From: Babylonia areolata
Taxonomy: Eukaryota > Mollusca > Gastropoda > Neogastropoda > Buccinidae
DNA length: 64,000 nucleotides
Assembly (NCBI RefSeq): GCF_041734735.1
Contig: NC_134882.1
Span: 22,462,265 to 22,526,264 of the forward strand
Reading direction: 5' to 3'
Position numbers and translations under genes: made by a program. Every line of letters starts with the position of its first letter. Within the stretch, counting starts at the first letter, position 1. Below are positions 23,472 to 34,290 of this stretch, piece by piece. Under the pieces are notes generated by a model that was not told the DNA's origin, made no database searches, and saw only the letters and a program-made list of their open reading frames with translations.

Positions 23472-23656
23472 CAGCGCCTAACAGCACCATGGAAAGCATA
23501 GTGGCCTTGGGGCGACGTAACGTGGGAAGGGTGTCCCGAAGTATCGGCCCCATGTGGAACGAGACACGGAGACTGCTGGACGACTTCTATCGTCCCTTCA
23601 ACGCCCGTCTGGCCCACATTTTACAGGACAGCAGGTTCACCTGGGAAGATGTGTAG
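16487..23656 (+). CDS. CHST15-like carbohydrate sulfotransferase (gene A), last four exons
   Basis: Exons: 16,487-16,643, 18,431-18,578, 19,167-19,311 and 23,472-23,656, all GT-AG with matching phases (1, 2, 0, 1), ending in TAG. Exon 1 here encodes DCSASTIWENSRWT and PNAKIIVMLRNPSRR, the 3'-phosphosulfate-binding motif of PAPS-dependent sulfotransferases. Exon 2 encodes LYSDFLFFWARNKTPEYFHQ and CAYNQSIF. Exon 3 encodes YSVFVEDWLLRFPRDQMLFI and RLEDV. Exon 4 encodes SIGPMWNETRRLLDDFYRPF and NARLAHIL. The order matches from memory the C-terminal half of CHST15 (GalNAc4S-6-O-sulfotransferase), a Golgi type II enzyme acting on chondroitin-type chains. The 5'-phosphosulfate loop and membrane anchor should lie upstream but are not seen between 14,374 and 16,486. 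The gene is therefore partial, rearranged, or has exons left of the THAP element. Confidence 0.85.
16859..17122 (+). mobile_element. tRNA-derived SINE
   Basis: A B-box GGTTCGATTCG lies at about 16,909 after an A-box-like segment near 16,862. The 3' half reads AGCAGATGTGGCATAGCGT and CGCAGTGACGCCTC, ending in a CTGAAACTGAAAT tail. The same 3' half recurs at 18,962-19,052, so it is a dispersed family. It lies in the first visible intron of gene A. Confidence 0.75.
17187..18400 (-). mobile_element. Inverted-end repeat element, copy A
   Basis: The segment starts GACTCACTTGTG at 17,187 and ends CACAAGTGAGTC at 18,400, perfect 12-bp inverted ends. The right end forms a hairpin, GACTCACTTTGTTTACACAA plus GTGAGTC (18,374-18,400). 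A flanking AGAGGCAAGGCCTTCAA just outside the left end belongs to the family, since it recurs reversed next to copy B. No coding frame is present, so it is a MITE-like or foldback element. It occupies most of a gene A intron. Confidence 0.7.
18871..18907. repeat. (CA)n microsatellite
   Basis: About 18 CA repeats in a gene A intron. Confidence 0.95.
18962..19052 (+). mobile_element. SINE 3' fragment
   Basis: It shares AGCAGATGCGGTGTAGCGTA and CGCAGTGACGCCTCCTTGA with the 3' half of the SINE at 16,859-17,122 and ends in CTGATACTGAAACTGA. The tRNA-like head is missing. A CT/CCCACC-rich tract to 19,160 follows and forms the pyrimidine tract of the next gene A exon. Confidence 0.7.
19312..19893 (+). 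repeat. ~29-bp minisatellite at a splice donor
   Basis: About 20 units of roughly 29 bp, core TGTGCACGTGTGTTCATCAA, start within a few bases of the gene A splice donor (CTCG|GTAAGATGTGTGCACG). Nearly every unit contains CACGTG, the E-box palindrome. Units differ by single bases and small deletions. Confidence 0.93.
20049..20150. repeat. (TCTA)n/(TCTG)n microsatellite
   Basis: Tetranucleotide repeats in the last gene A intron. A poly(C) plus CA tract follows at 20,430-20,462. Confidence 0.95.
20220..20290 (+). other. Possible alternative or relict exon of gene A
   Basis: CTCTCCCCAG is followed by an open stretch. In the phase set by the preceding exon it reads TTGKRTDCDFSPVKLRTSLS and then stops, which would give a shorter alternative C-terminus. 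In another frame it reads PLENEQIVIFLPLS, faintly like the PLSEKQEA segment of CHST15 at this position, but the phase does not fit. The exon at 23,472 joins in frame without it. Confidence 0.25.
20563..23308 (-). mobile_element. RTE-like LINE, antisense in gene A's last intron
   Basis: Read on the minus strand: endonuclease from about 23,308 (MLAPEAQRALIGWEPVNSRI, then ILMGNFNAKNGRDN, TWRSPNHVTENEIDHI and SSDHHLL), then reverse transcriptase at 22,284-21,173 (NYRGIMLMSTPGKV, YINFIDNEKAFDSVDR, KTGVRQGCLLS, and the catalytic FADDLALLS), and a C-terminal region 21,160-20,581 (WGWIGQTLRKP, WNPQGKRKRGRPR). Reading passes through several frames, so about five frame breaks exist. The 5' end is cut inside the endonuclease. 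The 3' end runs into an ATTC/GAAT tetranucleotide at 20,566-20,587, typical of RTE-type tails. Its 5' end lies about 160 bp from gene A's last exon. Confidence 0.88.
23442..23469 (+). repeat. (GT)n tract serving as splice-acceptor context
   Basis: GT repeats run straight into TAG|CAGCGCC, the acceptor of gene A's last exon. There is no ordinary pyrimidine tract. Confidence 0.85.
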
Positions 23657-24273
23657 CACTAAAATGAAAGCTTGTTTTGTTATTTTCATTTATTTATTTA
23701 TTTATTTACATGGTTTTCTATCTGTCTGTCTATGTATGTATGTATGTATGTACCTATCTATCAATTTTATTCTACTTTTTAATCAATATGAAGTAATATT
23801 TTGTCATTTCTTTAGATTCTACGATTACCGTGCATGTTACTTCTGTTCATTATTCTACTTTTTGATATATCTGAGGAACTATTTTGACATTTTATCTAAT
23901 TCTGCGATTAACATACATGCTACTTCTGTTTCTCTTTTTATTGTGAAAGGAAAAACAAGAGGCAAAGCCCTCAAGACACTTGTGCTTCGCGCTTTATCCA
24001 GTAAAGGAATCATGAAGAGAGAAAAAAAAAGATTAAAGTAAATCTTTGAAAAGTGCTCTGTATTAAATATGATATATAAAATAAGCATGGGAGAGAAAGA
24101 GAGAGATAAGGGGGCGGATTGGACCATGCCTGTTCGGTTCCCAAGCAAGCAGACAAATCCCCACTGCTGCAGCACATCTGACGTCATTTGACTAAAAGCA
24201 ATGTTGACGTTTTCTACTTGTAGGATAAATAGATGTGATTGTAGTGGACGTAATAACACCGTTTCACGTTTTT
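23657..24273 (+). other. Gene A 3' flank
   Basis: ATTT and GTAT tetranucleotide repeats occur at 23,688-23,755. An ATTAAA at 24,062 is a possible poly(A) signal. A fragment at 23,945-23,995 (AACAAGAGGCAAAGCCCTCA) belongs to the inverted-end repeat family. No coding sequence follows the stop at 23,656. Confidence 0.5.
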
Positions 24274-25899
24274 GACTCACTTGTGTAAACAAAGTGAGTC
24301 TATGTTTTAACCCAGTGTTCGGTTGTCTCTGTGTGTATGTCTGTGTCTGTGTGTCCGTGGTAAACTTTAACATTGATATTTTCTCTGCAAATACTTTGTC
24401 AGTTGACACCAAATTAGGCATAAAAATAGGAAAAATTCAGTTCTTTCCAGTCATCTTGTTTAAAACAATATTGCACCTCTGGGATGGGCACAAAAAACAA
24501 AACAAAAACAAAACAAAAAACAAACAAACAAACAAACCAAAAAAACGAAGCCTAATTATATGCAAACTGCATTTACTGTTATATTTATTTATTTTTTTGT
24601 ATTCTCTAAACTGGGCACTTTGATCTGATATTCTGACACAACAACAAGAGCAGTCATTATTATCATTTTTTGTTCAAACAGGAACTTCTTTTGCTAAGCA
24701 TGGAAGTTATATTTATTTTGCAAACGTTTTGGTGCAGATAGTAAAAAAGGAAAATTACTCTGTAATTAATGCTAGGGGACTTAATTTGCTTTAAACTGAT
24801 CTTTCTCATCTTAAACATTACATTTTGAAATTATACCCAATACATAAAAAGCTTGTGTGCTTTACTCTCAGTGTACATGGCTTTCACTATGTTCATTCGC
24901 CCAAGTGGTCTTTTTCGGAAAATACTAAAATCAATACGAGTGGACTTTACAGATCTGTTGGCTGAGCCCTGAAGGTCATGGGCAAAAATCAATTGCGTAC
25001 ACATATTTATACACATTCAAAGCGCGTGCTCATATTCTTTGCGAACGCGAACGACGCCATTTTGTTTCAAGTTGTTGACCTGCCCGTTCAATCCTATATT
25101 CAATGAACAATACACAATAGCATGTGATGGAAAGTTGGAGAAGGAGACCGTTAAATATTTATTCAGAGAAAGATTTGTGAACGCCTCATCACTTACTGGA
25201 TTATGCCCCAAACTGCCATAAAAAATATCCACAGAATCAGTCGGAATTCACAGTTAAAAATTGTAAACCATGCGAGTTAATACCCTTGAACTGATCACGA
25301 TGAAACGAAAAAATTTCCAGTCTTGACTTTTCTCAAATTGAAGTCTTTTTCACTTCTTACGACGTTTAGAAGTACTTGTACTTGGCTCTACATGTTATTA
25401 GTTTAACAAAATACTAAACTTTAAAACTATAAAACTAGAATGAACATAAAAGAGAAATTGAATCGACCGTGTCGTACTATGTTCCCGGCGGGTGTAACTA
25501 AACTTGTACATCTATCTAGATCTAGTGAAAACGGCTAAATGTTGCAGTGTGATTGCAGCGATAGCCATTAAAAAGAATTTTTTATTGCCCTTAAAGATTT
25601 TTTGAATGCCCAAGATACACCAGAATAATATGATTTAAACAGCGTTCTCACTGCGAATACTGCAATTGATTTATCGCCCTTTAAAAAAGTATGTTCAAAT
25701 ATTAAATTTTAGAACGTCAGTTAAGGAGCCATGATAGTGTAATGGATAAGGCAGTTTCTTCTCACCCGAACACGCGGGGTTTGAATCTGGTAGGGACTTT
25801 TTTTCCTTCTTTTTTTTAAATGCAAAGCTTTATAATAACAAATACAGAACACATTTTAACGATTAGATTTTTTTTAAAGTGTATCACAAGTGAGTCTTC
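24274..25899 (+). mobile_element. Inverted-end repeat element, copy B
   Basis: It opens with GACTCACTTGTGTAAACAAA plus GTGAGTC (24,274-24,300), the reverse of copy A's right end, and closes with CACAAGTGAGTC at 25,888-25,899, followed by TTCAAGGCCTTGCCTCTCTT. The subterminal GTGTGTCCGTGGTAAACTTT is shared with copy A. No long frame is convincing. It is longer than copy A (about 1.63 kb) and contains a tRNA-like insert near 25,720. Confidence 0.68.
25722..25800 (+). other. tRNA-like sequence (SINE head or tRNA pseudogene)
   Basis: An A-box-like TAGTGTAATGG and a B-box-like GGTTTGAATCT are spaced about 36 bp apart, followed by a T run after GGGACT. The B-box departs from GGTTCGANNCC and acceptor-stem pairing is poor, so a working tRNA gene is unlikely. 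Confidence 0.5.
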
Positions 25900-26475
25900 A
25901 AGGCCTTGCCTCTCTTGTTGTTTGTGTTTTTATCATATCTCGATTATTCTTTCATTTCCGCAGTAAAGGAGACGTTGCCATCGCTTCAAGCACACTGCAA
26001 CACATGGTAGATCTATAGATTTGCACAAACCAGTGTACAACGGGCTGAAAGAAACGACCGATTAAATTTTTCTTTTATGTTCATTACAGTTAATTCAGTG
26101 TCCACTTTAGAATATATATATGCAGTAAACACGTTGATGGTGTAGTTGGTATCACTGTATGTGTTCTGTCCAGAATTTGTATTTCTTTCCTTTTAACTGT
26201 GAAAACAAGAAAAAACGAGGTCATGTCGTCTTTGAACACAACTTACCTTCAAGTAGGCCTAACTCAGTGGGAAGCTGTTTTTAGAATTTTCGGATTTCGG
26301 AACGAATCTCAATGAAATAAACCGTTAATGATTCGGAAATACGGCTTAATTCGGGAGACTTACAACCTGTTATAGGTATGACTGAATATTTCTTTTCATA
26401 CAAAGCCAAATTTGGTATTGGCAGACAAAGTATTTCCAAAGAAAATGGCAATGTTAAAGTTTACCACAGATTTCT
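25900..26475 (-). mobile_element. Inverted-end repeat element, partial copy C
   Basis: It shares with copy A, in the same orientation, GCTTCAAGCACACTGCAACA, AGTTAATTCAGTGTCCACTT, TGTGTTCTGTCCAGAATTTG and the following blocks, ending near the CCTCC(GT)n at 26,490. It meets copy B tail to tail at about 25,900-25,925. A further tRNA-free segment of the family is implied. Confidence 0.65.
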
Positions 26476-26484
26476 CCTGCCCCT

Positions 26485-26515
<31 letters not shown>

Positions 26516-26540
26516 TGTGTGATTTATTTATTGATTTTAA

Positions 26541-26760
26541 CCCTTAGCCTGCCAAGGGATTCAGCAAATATCTGAAACCTACTTGCCGGAGAATTTTCAC
26601 AAAAAAACCCTGGTAGGTGTGGAAAATATCTTATTCTGAATCAATTTATCCACTAACACAGGTAACATAGGTAAAAGTTTATTTTCTGAAAGGAAAATGA
26701 ATGGACAATACCGAAAAAATGTTTTGTTATGATCAAATGAATATGTGATCGACAAGATTT
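26541..26760 (+). mobile_element. piggyBac-like MITE, left part
   Basis: It begins CCCTTAGCCTGCC directly after TTAA (26,537-26,540), the target and end sequence style of piggyBac elements. Interior words (TTTTCACAAAAAA, TATTTTCTGAAAGG) match the segment starting at 56,230. The far inverted end was not found, and a poly(A) and CA microsatellite (26,760-26,826) follow. Confidence 0.6.
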
Positions 26761-26778
26761 AAAAAAAAAAAAAAATCA

Positions 26779-26780
<2 letters not shown>

Positions 26781-26827
<47 letters not shown>

Positions 26828-27312
26828 ATCCCCATCCAAGATATGTCTGGATCAAAATCGTTAGCCCAATGTCAAAAGCACTTATTTGAAAATAGGTACA
26901 CTACCACTCCCTCCCCGCTGTCTCCACTCTTCCAATATTACGTTTTTCTTTCTCCAATCACTGACGCTCACTCTTTCCATTCTATATTTTGTACACTATC
27001 TTTTCCACATTCTGTTCTTTCTCTCTCTCTTCCTTCCTCAGCCCCCTTCCTATCGCCCCCCCCCCCCCCCGACCCCCCCACCCCCCACCCCCGCCCCCCT
27101 CCCGTCTCAACCGCCCACTTTTCAGTTAAATATTTATCACCCGCCATTGATTTTCACAATGATTTCTAATTAATGATAATAATAATCATTATCACAGAAA
27201 TAATAATAATACAAAAGATAATAGTAAGTTATCATTTATTATCAGTCCAATATCATCATCTTTGATGAACAGACAATAAATGAACGACCCGACTCTCCCT
27301 CCTCCTTCCCCA
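26781..27312. repeat. (CA)n, C-rich tract and unassigned sequence
   Basis: CA repeats lie at 26,781-26,826 and a CCCCC/CCCACCCC tract at 27,056-27,108. The rest is AT-rich with AATAAT runs. No gene is seen. Confidence 0.7.
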
Positions 27313-30300
27313 CTTGACCGCAGTCTTGGTTCCCTTATCACACTTTAATCCGATGCCTTCCTCACTTGACCTCTTGTTTTGGTTCCCTTATCACACTGTA
27401 ATCCGATGCCTTCCCCACTTAACCTCTGTTTTGGTTCCCTTATCACACTGTAATCCAATGCCTTCCCCTCTTGTCTTGGTTCCCTTATCACACAGTAATC
27501 CGATGCCTTCCCCACTTGATCTGTTATCTTGGTTCCCTTATCACACTGTAATCCGATGCCTTCCCCCCTTGACCTCTGTCTTGGTTCCTTTATCACACTG
27601 TCATCCAATGCCTTACCCACTTGACTCTTGTCTTGGTTCCCTTATCACACTGTAATCCGATGCCTTCCCCACTTCACCTCTGTCTTGGTTCCCTTATCAC
27701 ACTGTAATCCGATGCCTTCCCCACTTGACCTCTGTCTTGGTTCCCTTATCACACTGTAATCCGATGCCTTCCCCACTTGACCTATGTCTTGGTTCCCTTA
27801 TCACACTGTAATCAGATGCTTTCCCCACTTGACCTCAGTCTTGGTTCCCTTATCACACTGTAATCTGATGCCTTCCCCACTTGAACTCTTGTCTTCGTTC
27901 CCTTATCACACTGTAATCTGATACCTTCCCCACTTGAACTCTTGTCTTGGTTCGCTTATCACACTGTAATCCGATGCCTTTCCCACTTGACCTCTGTCTT
28001 GGTTCCCTTATCACACTGTAATCAGATGCCTTCCCCACTTGACCTCTTGTCTTGGTTACCTTATCAAACTGTAATCCGATGCTTTCCCCACTTGACCTCT
28101 TGTGTTGGTTCCCTTATCACACTGTAATCCGATGCCTTCCCCACTTGACCTCTTGTGTTGGTTCACTTATCACACTGTAATCCAATGCCTTCCCCACTTG
28201 ACCTCTGTCTTGGTTCCCTTATCACACTGCAATCCGATGCCTTCCCCATTTGACCCCTTGTCTTGGTTCCCTTATCACACTGTAATCCGATGCCTTCCCC
28301 ACTTTACCTATTGTCTTGGTTCCCTTATCACACTGTAATCAGATGCCTTCCGCACATGACCTCTGCCTTGGTTCCCTTATCACACTGTAATCTGATTCCT
28401 TCCCCACTTGACCTCTGTCTTCATTCCCTTATCACCCTGTATTCCAATGCCTTCCCCACTTGACCTCTGTCTTGGTTCCCTTATCACACTGTAATCCGAT
28501 GCGTTCCCCACTTGACCTCTTGTCTTGATTCCCTTATCACACTGTAATCTGATGCCTTCCCCACTTGACCTCTTGTCTTGGTTACCTTATCACACTGTAA
28601 TCCGATGCCTTCCCCACTTGAACTCTTGTCTTGGTTCCCTTATCACACTTTAATCCGATGCTTTTTCCACATGACCTCTTCTCTTGGTTCCCTTATCACA
28701 CTGTAATCCGATGACTTCACCACTTGACCTCTTGTCTTGGTTCCCTTATCGCACTGTAATCCGATGCCTTCCCCACTTGATCTCTGTCTTGCTTCCCTTA
28801 TCACACTGTAATCCGATGCCTTCCCCACTTGACCTCTTCTCTTGGTTCCCTTATCACACTGTAATCCGATGCCTTCTCCACTTGACCTTTGTTTTGGCTA
28901 CCTTATCACACTGTAATCTGATGCCTTCCCCACTTGACCCCTTGTCTTGGTTCCCTTATCACACTGTAATCCGATGCCTACCCCACGTGACCTCTCGTCT
29001 TCGTTCCCTTATCACACTGTCATTCAATGCCTTCCCCTCTTGACCTCTGTCTCGTTTCCCTTATCACTCTGTATTCCGATGACTTCCCCACTTGACCTCT
29101 GTCTTTGTTCCCTTCTCACACTGTAATCCGATGCCTTCCGCACTTGACCTCTTCTCTTGGTTCCCTTATCACACTGTGATCCAATACCTTCCCCTCTTGA
29201 CCTCTGTCTTGTTTCCCTTATCACTCTCTAATCCGATGACTTCCCCCCTTGACCTCTGGCTTGGTTCCCTGATTATACTTTAATCCGATTCCTTCCCCAC
29301 TTGACCTCTGTCTTCGTTCCCTTATCACACTGTAATCCCATGCCTTCCCCACTTGATCTCTTGTCTTGGTTCCCTTATCACACTGTAATCCGATGCCTTC
29401 CACACTTGATCTCTGTCTTGATTCCCTTATCACACTGTAATCTGATGCTTTCCCCACTTGACCTCTTGTCTTGGTTCCCTTATCACACTGTAATCCGACG
29501 CCTTCCCCACTTGAACTCTGTCTTGGTTCCCTTATAACACTGTAATCCGATGCCTTCCCCACTTGACCTCTTGTCTTGGTTACCTTATCACACTGTATTC
29601 CAATGCTTTCCGAATTGACCTCTGTCTTGGTCCCCTTATCACACTGTAATCCGATGCTTTCCTCACTTGACCTCTTGTCTTGGTTCCCTTATCACACTGT
29701 AATACGATGCCTTCCCCACTTGACCTCTTGTGTTGGTTCCCTTATCACACTGTAATCCAATGCCTTCCCCACTTGACCTCTGTCTTGGTTTCCTTATCAC
29801 ACTGTAATCCGATGCCTTCCCCACTTGACCTCTTGTCTTGGTTCCCTTATCACACTGTAATCCGATGCCTCCCTACTTGACCTCTGTCTTGGTTCCCTTA
29901 TCACACGGTAATCCGATGCCTTCCCCACTTGACCTCTGTCTTGGTTCCCACATTACACTGTATTTCGATGACTTCGCGACTTGACCTCTGTCTTGGTTCC
30001 TTTATCACACTGTAATCCGATACCTTCCCCACTTGACCTCTTCTCTTGGTTCCCTTATCACACTGTAATCCGATGCCTTCCCCACTTGACCTCGTCTTGG
30101 TTCCTTTATCACACTGTAATCCGATACCTTCCCCACTTGACCTCTGTCTTGGTTCCCTTATCACACTGTAATACGATGCCTTCCCCACTTGACCTCTTGT
30201 CTTGCTTCCCTTATCACACTGTGATTCGATGCCTTCCCCACTTGACCTCTGTCTCGGTTCCCTGATCACACTGTATTCCAATGCCTTCCCCTCTTGACTT

Positions 30301-32696
30301 CTGTCTTGGTTCCCTTATCTCAATGTAATCCGATGCCTTCCCCACTTGACCTCTTGTCTTGATTCCCTTATCACACTGTAATCCGATGCCTTCCCCACTT
30401 GACCTTTTGTCTTGGTTCCCTTATCACACTGTGATCTGATACCTTCCCGACTTGACCTCTGTTTTGTTTCCCTTATCACACTGTAATCCGATGCCTTCCC
30501 GACTTGATCTCTGTCTTGGTTCCCTTATCAAACTGTAATCCGATGCCTTCCCCACTTGAACTCTTGTCTTGGTTCCCTTATCACACTTTAATCCGAAGCT
30601 TTTTCCACTTGACCTCTTCTATTGGTTCCCTTATCACACTGTAATCCGATGACTTCACCACTTGACCTCTTGTCTTGGTTCCCTTATCACACTGCAATCC
30701 GATGCCTTCCCCACTTGATCTCTGTCTTGCTTCCCTTATCACACTGTAATCCGATGCCTTCCCCACTTGACCTCTTCTCTTGGTTCCCTTATCACACTGT
30801 GATCCGATACCTTCCCCTCTGGACCTCTGTCTTGTTTCCCTTATCACAATGTAATCTGATACCTTCCCCACTTTACCTCTTGTCTTGGTTCCCTTATCAC
30901 ACTTAACCCATGCCTTCCCCACTTGACCTCTGTCTTGGTTCCCTTATCACACTGTAATCCGATGCCTTCCCCACTTGACCTTTGTTTTGGCTGCCTTATC
31001 ACAGTGTAATCCGATGCCTACCCCACTTGACCTCTTGTCTTCGTTCCCTTATCACACTTTCATTCAATGCCTTCCCCACTTGACCTATGTCTTGGTTCCC
31101 TTCTCACACTGTAATCCGATGCCTTCCCCACTTGACCTCTTCTCTTTGTTCCCTTATCACACCGTGATCCGATACCTTCCCCTCTTGACCTCTGTCTTGT
31201 TTCCCTTATCACTCTGTCATCCGATGACTTCCCCCCTTGACCTCTGTCTTGGTTCCCTTATCACACTGTAATCCGATGCCTTCCCCACTTGACCTCTTGT
31301 CTTGGTTCCCTTATCACACTGTATTCCAATGCCTTCCCGACTTCACCTCTGTCTTGATTCCCTTATCTCACTGTAATCCGATGCCTTCCCCACTTGACCT
31401 CTTGTCTTAGTTCCCTGATCATACTTTAATCCGATGCCTTCCCCAATTGACATACTGTCTATGTTTCCATATCACACTGTAATCCGATGCCTTCCCCACT
31501 TGACCTCTGTCTTGGTTCCCACATTACACTGTAATTCGATGACTTCACCACTTAACCTCTGTCTTGGTTCCCTTATCACACTGTAATCCGATGCCTTCCC
31601 CACTTCACCTCTGTCATGGTTCCCTTATCACACTGTAATCCGATGCCTTCCACACTTGACCTATGTCTTGGTTCCCTTTTCACACTGTAATCCCTTGCCT
31701 TCCCTACTTGACCTATGTCTTGGGTCCCTTTTCACACTGTAATCAGATGCTTTCCAAGCTTGACCTCTGTCATGGTTCCCTTATCACACTGTAATCCGAT
31801 GCCTTCTCCAGTTGACCTCTTCTCTTTTTTCCCTTATCACACTGTAATCCGATGCCTTCCCCACTTGACCTCTGTCTTGGTTCCCTTATCACACTGTAAT
31901 CCCTTGCCTTCCCCACTTGACCTCTGTCTTGTTTCCCTTATCACACTGTAATCCGATGCCTTCCCCACTTGACCTCTGTCTTGGTTCCCTTATCACACTG
32001 TAATCCCTTGCCTTCCCCACTTGACCTCTGTCTTGGTTCCCTTATCACACTGTAATCTCTTGCCTTCCCCACTTGACCTCTGTCTTGTTTCCCTTATCAC
32101 ACTGTAATCCCTTGCCTTCCCCACTTGACCCCTTGTCTTGGTTCCCTTATCACACTGTAATCCCTTGCCTTCCCCACTTACCCTCTGTCTTGGTTCCCTT
32201 ATCACACTGTAATCCCTTGCCTTCCCCACTTGACCTCTGTCTTGGTTCCCTTATCACACTGTAATCCTTTGCCTTCCCCACTTGACCTCTGTCTTGGTTC
32301 CCTTATCACACTGTAATCCGATGCCTTCCCCACTTGACCTCAGTCTTGGTTCCCTTATCACACTGTAATCCCTTGCCTTCCCCACTTGACCTCTGTCTTG
32401 GTTCCCTCATTACACATAATCTGATGCCTTCCCCACTTGATCTGTTATCTTGGTTCTCTTATCACACTGTAATCCGATGCTTTCCCCCACTTGACCTCGT
32501 GTCTTGGTTCCCTTATCACACTGTGATCCGATGCCTTCCCCACGTGACCTCTGTCTTGGTTCCCTTATCACACTGTAATCCGATGCCTTCCCCACTTGAC
32601 CTCTTGTCTTGGTTCCGTTATCAGACTGTAATCCGATGCTTTTCCCACTTGACGTCTGTCATGGTTCCCTTATTACACTGTAATCCGATGCCTTCC
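27313..32696. repeat. ~52-bp satellite array, about 100 units
   Basis: Head-to-tail units of 52-53 bp run through the block. The most constant word is TTCCCTTATCACACTGTAAT, followed by CCGATGCCTTCCCCACTTGA and a variable CCTC(T)TGTCTTGG link. Unit length changes mainly by one T in that link. Variants cluster: CCCTTGCC replaces CCGATGCC in about ten neighbouring units at 31,690-32,370. No transcript-like feature is visible, and the short open frames are by-products of the repeat. Confidence 0.97.
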
Positions 32697-33590
32697 CCAT
32701 CGATTCTACCTCCGCGGGCCTGTCCGTCACACACACAGCGTTCTGCTCTCAAATCATTCAATGCTGTCTGATTGAAAGTTGAACTCTATTCTCTATTGAG
32801 TAAACTGATTATCCTCACCTTCCTTCCTCTCCCAAAGAATCTTCAGACTGCATTTAATCATTGTTTTCTTCAAACATTCATTCCGATTTTCATACAGCAT
32901 CAGCGAAGTCCTGTTTCATGCACTTTACTTTTGCTCACACCCGGTTTTCGCAAGGTGTCGCCATTTTCCTTGCCCGCATAGAAAATGATTTGTTGACATG
33001 CTCCAGTTTGGCAATAAAAACACTTGAAAAAACGACACATGCCTGGTGGACGTTGCGTGCCCCATGTTATCATAGAAGTTGGGGAACCTTGGCCAAGCTG
33101 AAACTACCAGTTAGTTATTCCAAAACAACGTAAAAGCTTTCACAAAGGAGATATTTAGCCGCCGTTTTGGTTTGGCTTTCGGGGCAGTGGCAGGGGAGTG
33201 AATTACCCGCCATTTTAAAACGGCTTACGTGGCAGTCTAAACACTTATAACTATGTGTACTACTGATCCATATTTATCATGTCTTGTCCATTGCTTAGAG
33301 TGCTCATCTGTTGGTTTGGTTGTCTGTCTGTCTCTGTCTCTTTACGTCTCTGTGTCTCTCTTTCCCTCTCGACTCCCCCCCCCCTCCCTCTCTCTCTCTG
33401 TCTCACTATCACCCTTAATGACCGTCTGTCTCTCTTAGCACTTCTATGAAGTTCATTTGGTACTTGCCTGGGTTTTTTCCACTTACATGTCTGTCAGTTT
33501 GTCTGAGTGATTCTGCATGGCACACACTTAACGTCAGCTGGAGAATAGCTGGAATCTGTTTTTTCCGTGATGTGTTTTGGCGTGATGTGG
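32697..33590. other. Unassigned sequence right of the satellite
   Basis: Mixed-composition unique sequence with a CTCT/CCCCTCCC-rich tract at 33,310-33,410. No open frame has recognisable motifs or splice context. Confidence 0.5.
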
Positions 33591-33597
33591 ATGAAAC

Positions 33598-33604
33598 ACG
33601 CACA

Positions 33605-33636
<32 letters not shown>

Positions 33637-33804
33637 TACATGCGCATACACATTTGCATATACACACATGCTTACACACATGCACATGTACATACACACA
33701 CACGCGCGCTAGCGCGCGCGCGCTCGCGCACAATTAGCAGCATAATTCTTTATTATTTTACCCGTGCCATTTTCCATTTCCCTGAAGTTCAAATGAAATA
33801 ATTT

Positions 33805-33836
<32 letters not shown>

Positions 33837-33852
33837 ACACACACACACACGC
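33598..33852. repeat. Alternating CA/CG tracts
   Basis: CACACA...CGCGCGCGCG at 33,598-33,634, CACACACGCGCGCTAGCGCG continuing to 33,730, and CA runs at 33,805-33,852 are strict purine-pyrimidine alternation. Confidence 0.9.
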
Positions 33853-34069
33853 GTCAACACGTGTGGGATATATTTAAAGCTGTGTCGGTAATGGAAAACT
33901 CCCTGATGCAGGTGTTGTGTAGAAACAGTACTGTTAGAAGAAAGGAGTCACAACAAGTGGAACACACACACGCAGGAAGCAGGAAGCTGAAACACAAGGC
34001 AGAATTGTTTCAGAGAAATTCAAATATACGGTATGGGCTTTGCGGTATATGCCTATCTCTTTATTTATC

Positions 34070-34198
34070 CTACATGTGACAATATTTCACCTTGTTTGTA
34101 AGATATGAATAAATTTACTGTCTCAAAATTAATAAGAGACATTTTGACGGATGCATTATCACAACATAGACAGATAAAGAACATGCAAACAAGACTGT

Positions 34199-34237
<39 letters not shown>

Positions 34238-34290
34238 AGGAAACCCCCCAAACATTGAATGTATAACGCAGACACAAATGTAAGACAGGA
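34070..34290. repeat. Dispersed repeat, copy 1, with internal (CA)n
   Basis: TATCACAACATAGACAGATA, AACATG.AAACAAGAC and GACAGGAA words recur in order at 42,825-42,945 (copy 2). A CA run lies at 34,201-34,234. Nature unknown. Confidence 0.45.

Noticed and set aside
24831-25232. Two short minus-strand open frames
   Set aside because: They lie wholly inside the inverted-end repeat copy B and have no domain or splice support.
25722-25800. Functional tRNA gene
   Set aside because: The B-box departs from consensus and the stems do not pair well; it lies in repeat DNA.
27313-32771. Short open frames with repeating residues such as SHCNPMPSPLDLLSWFPYHT
   Set aside because: The peptide repeats follow the ~52-bp satellite in several frames. 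Unit lengths are not multiples of three and no start or splice context is conserved.
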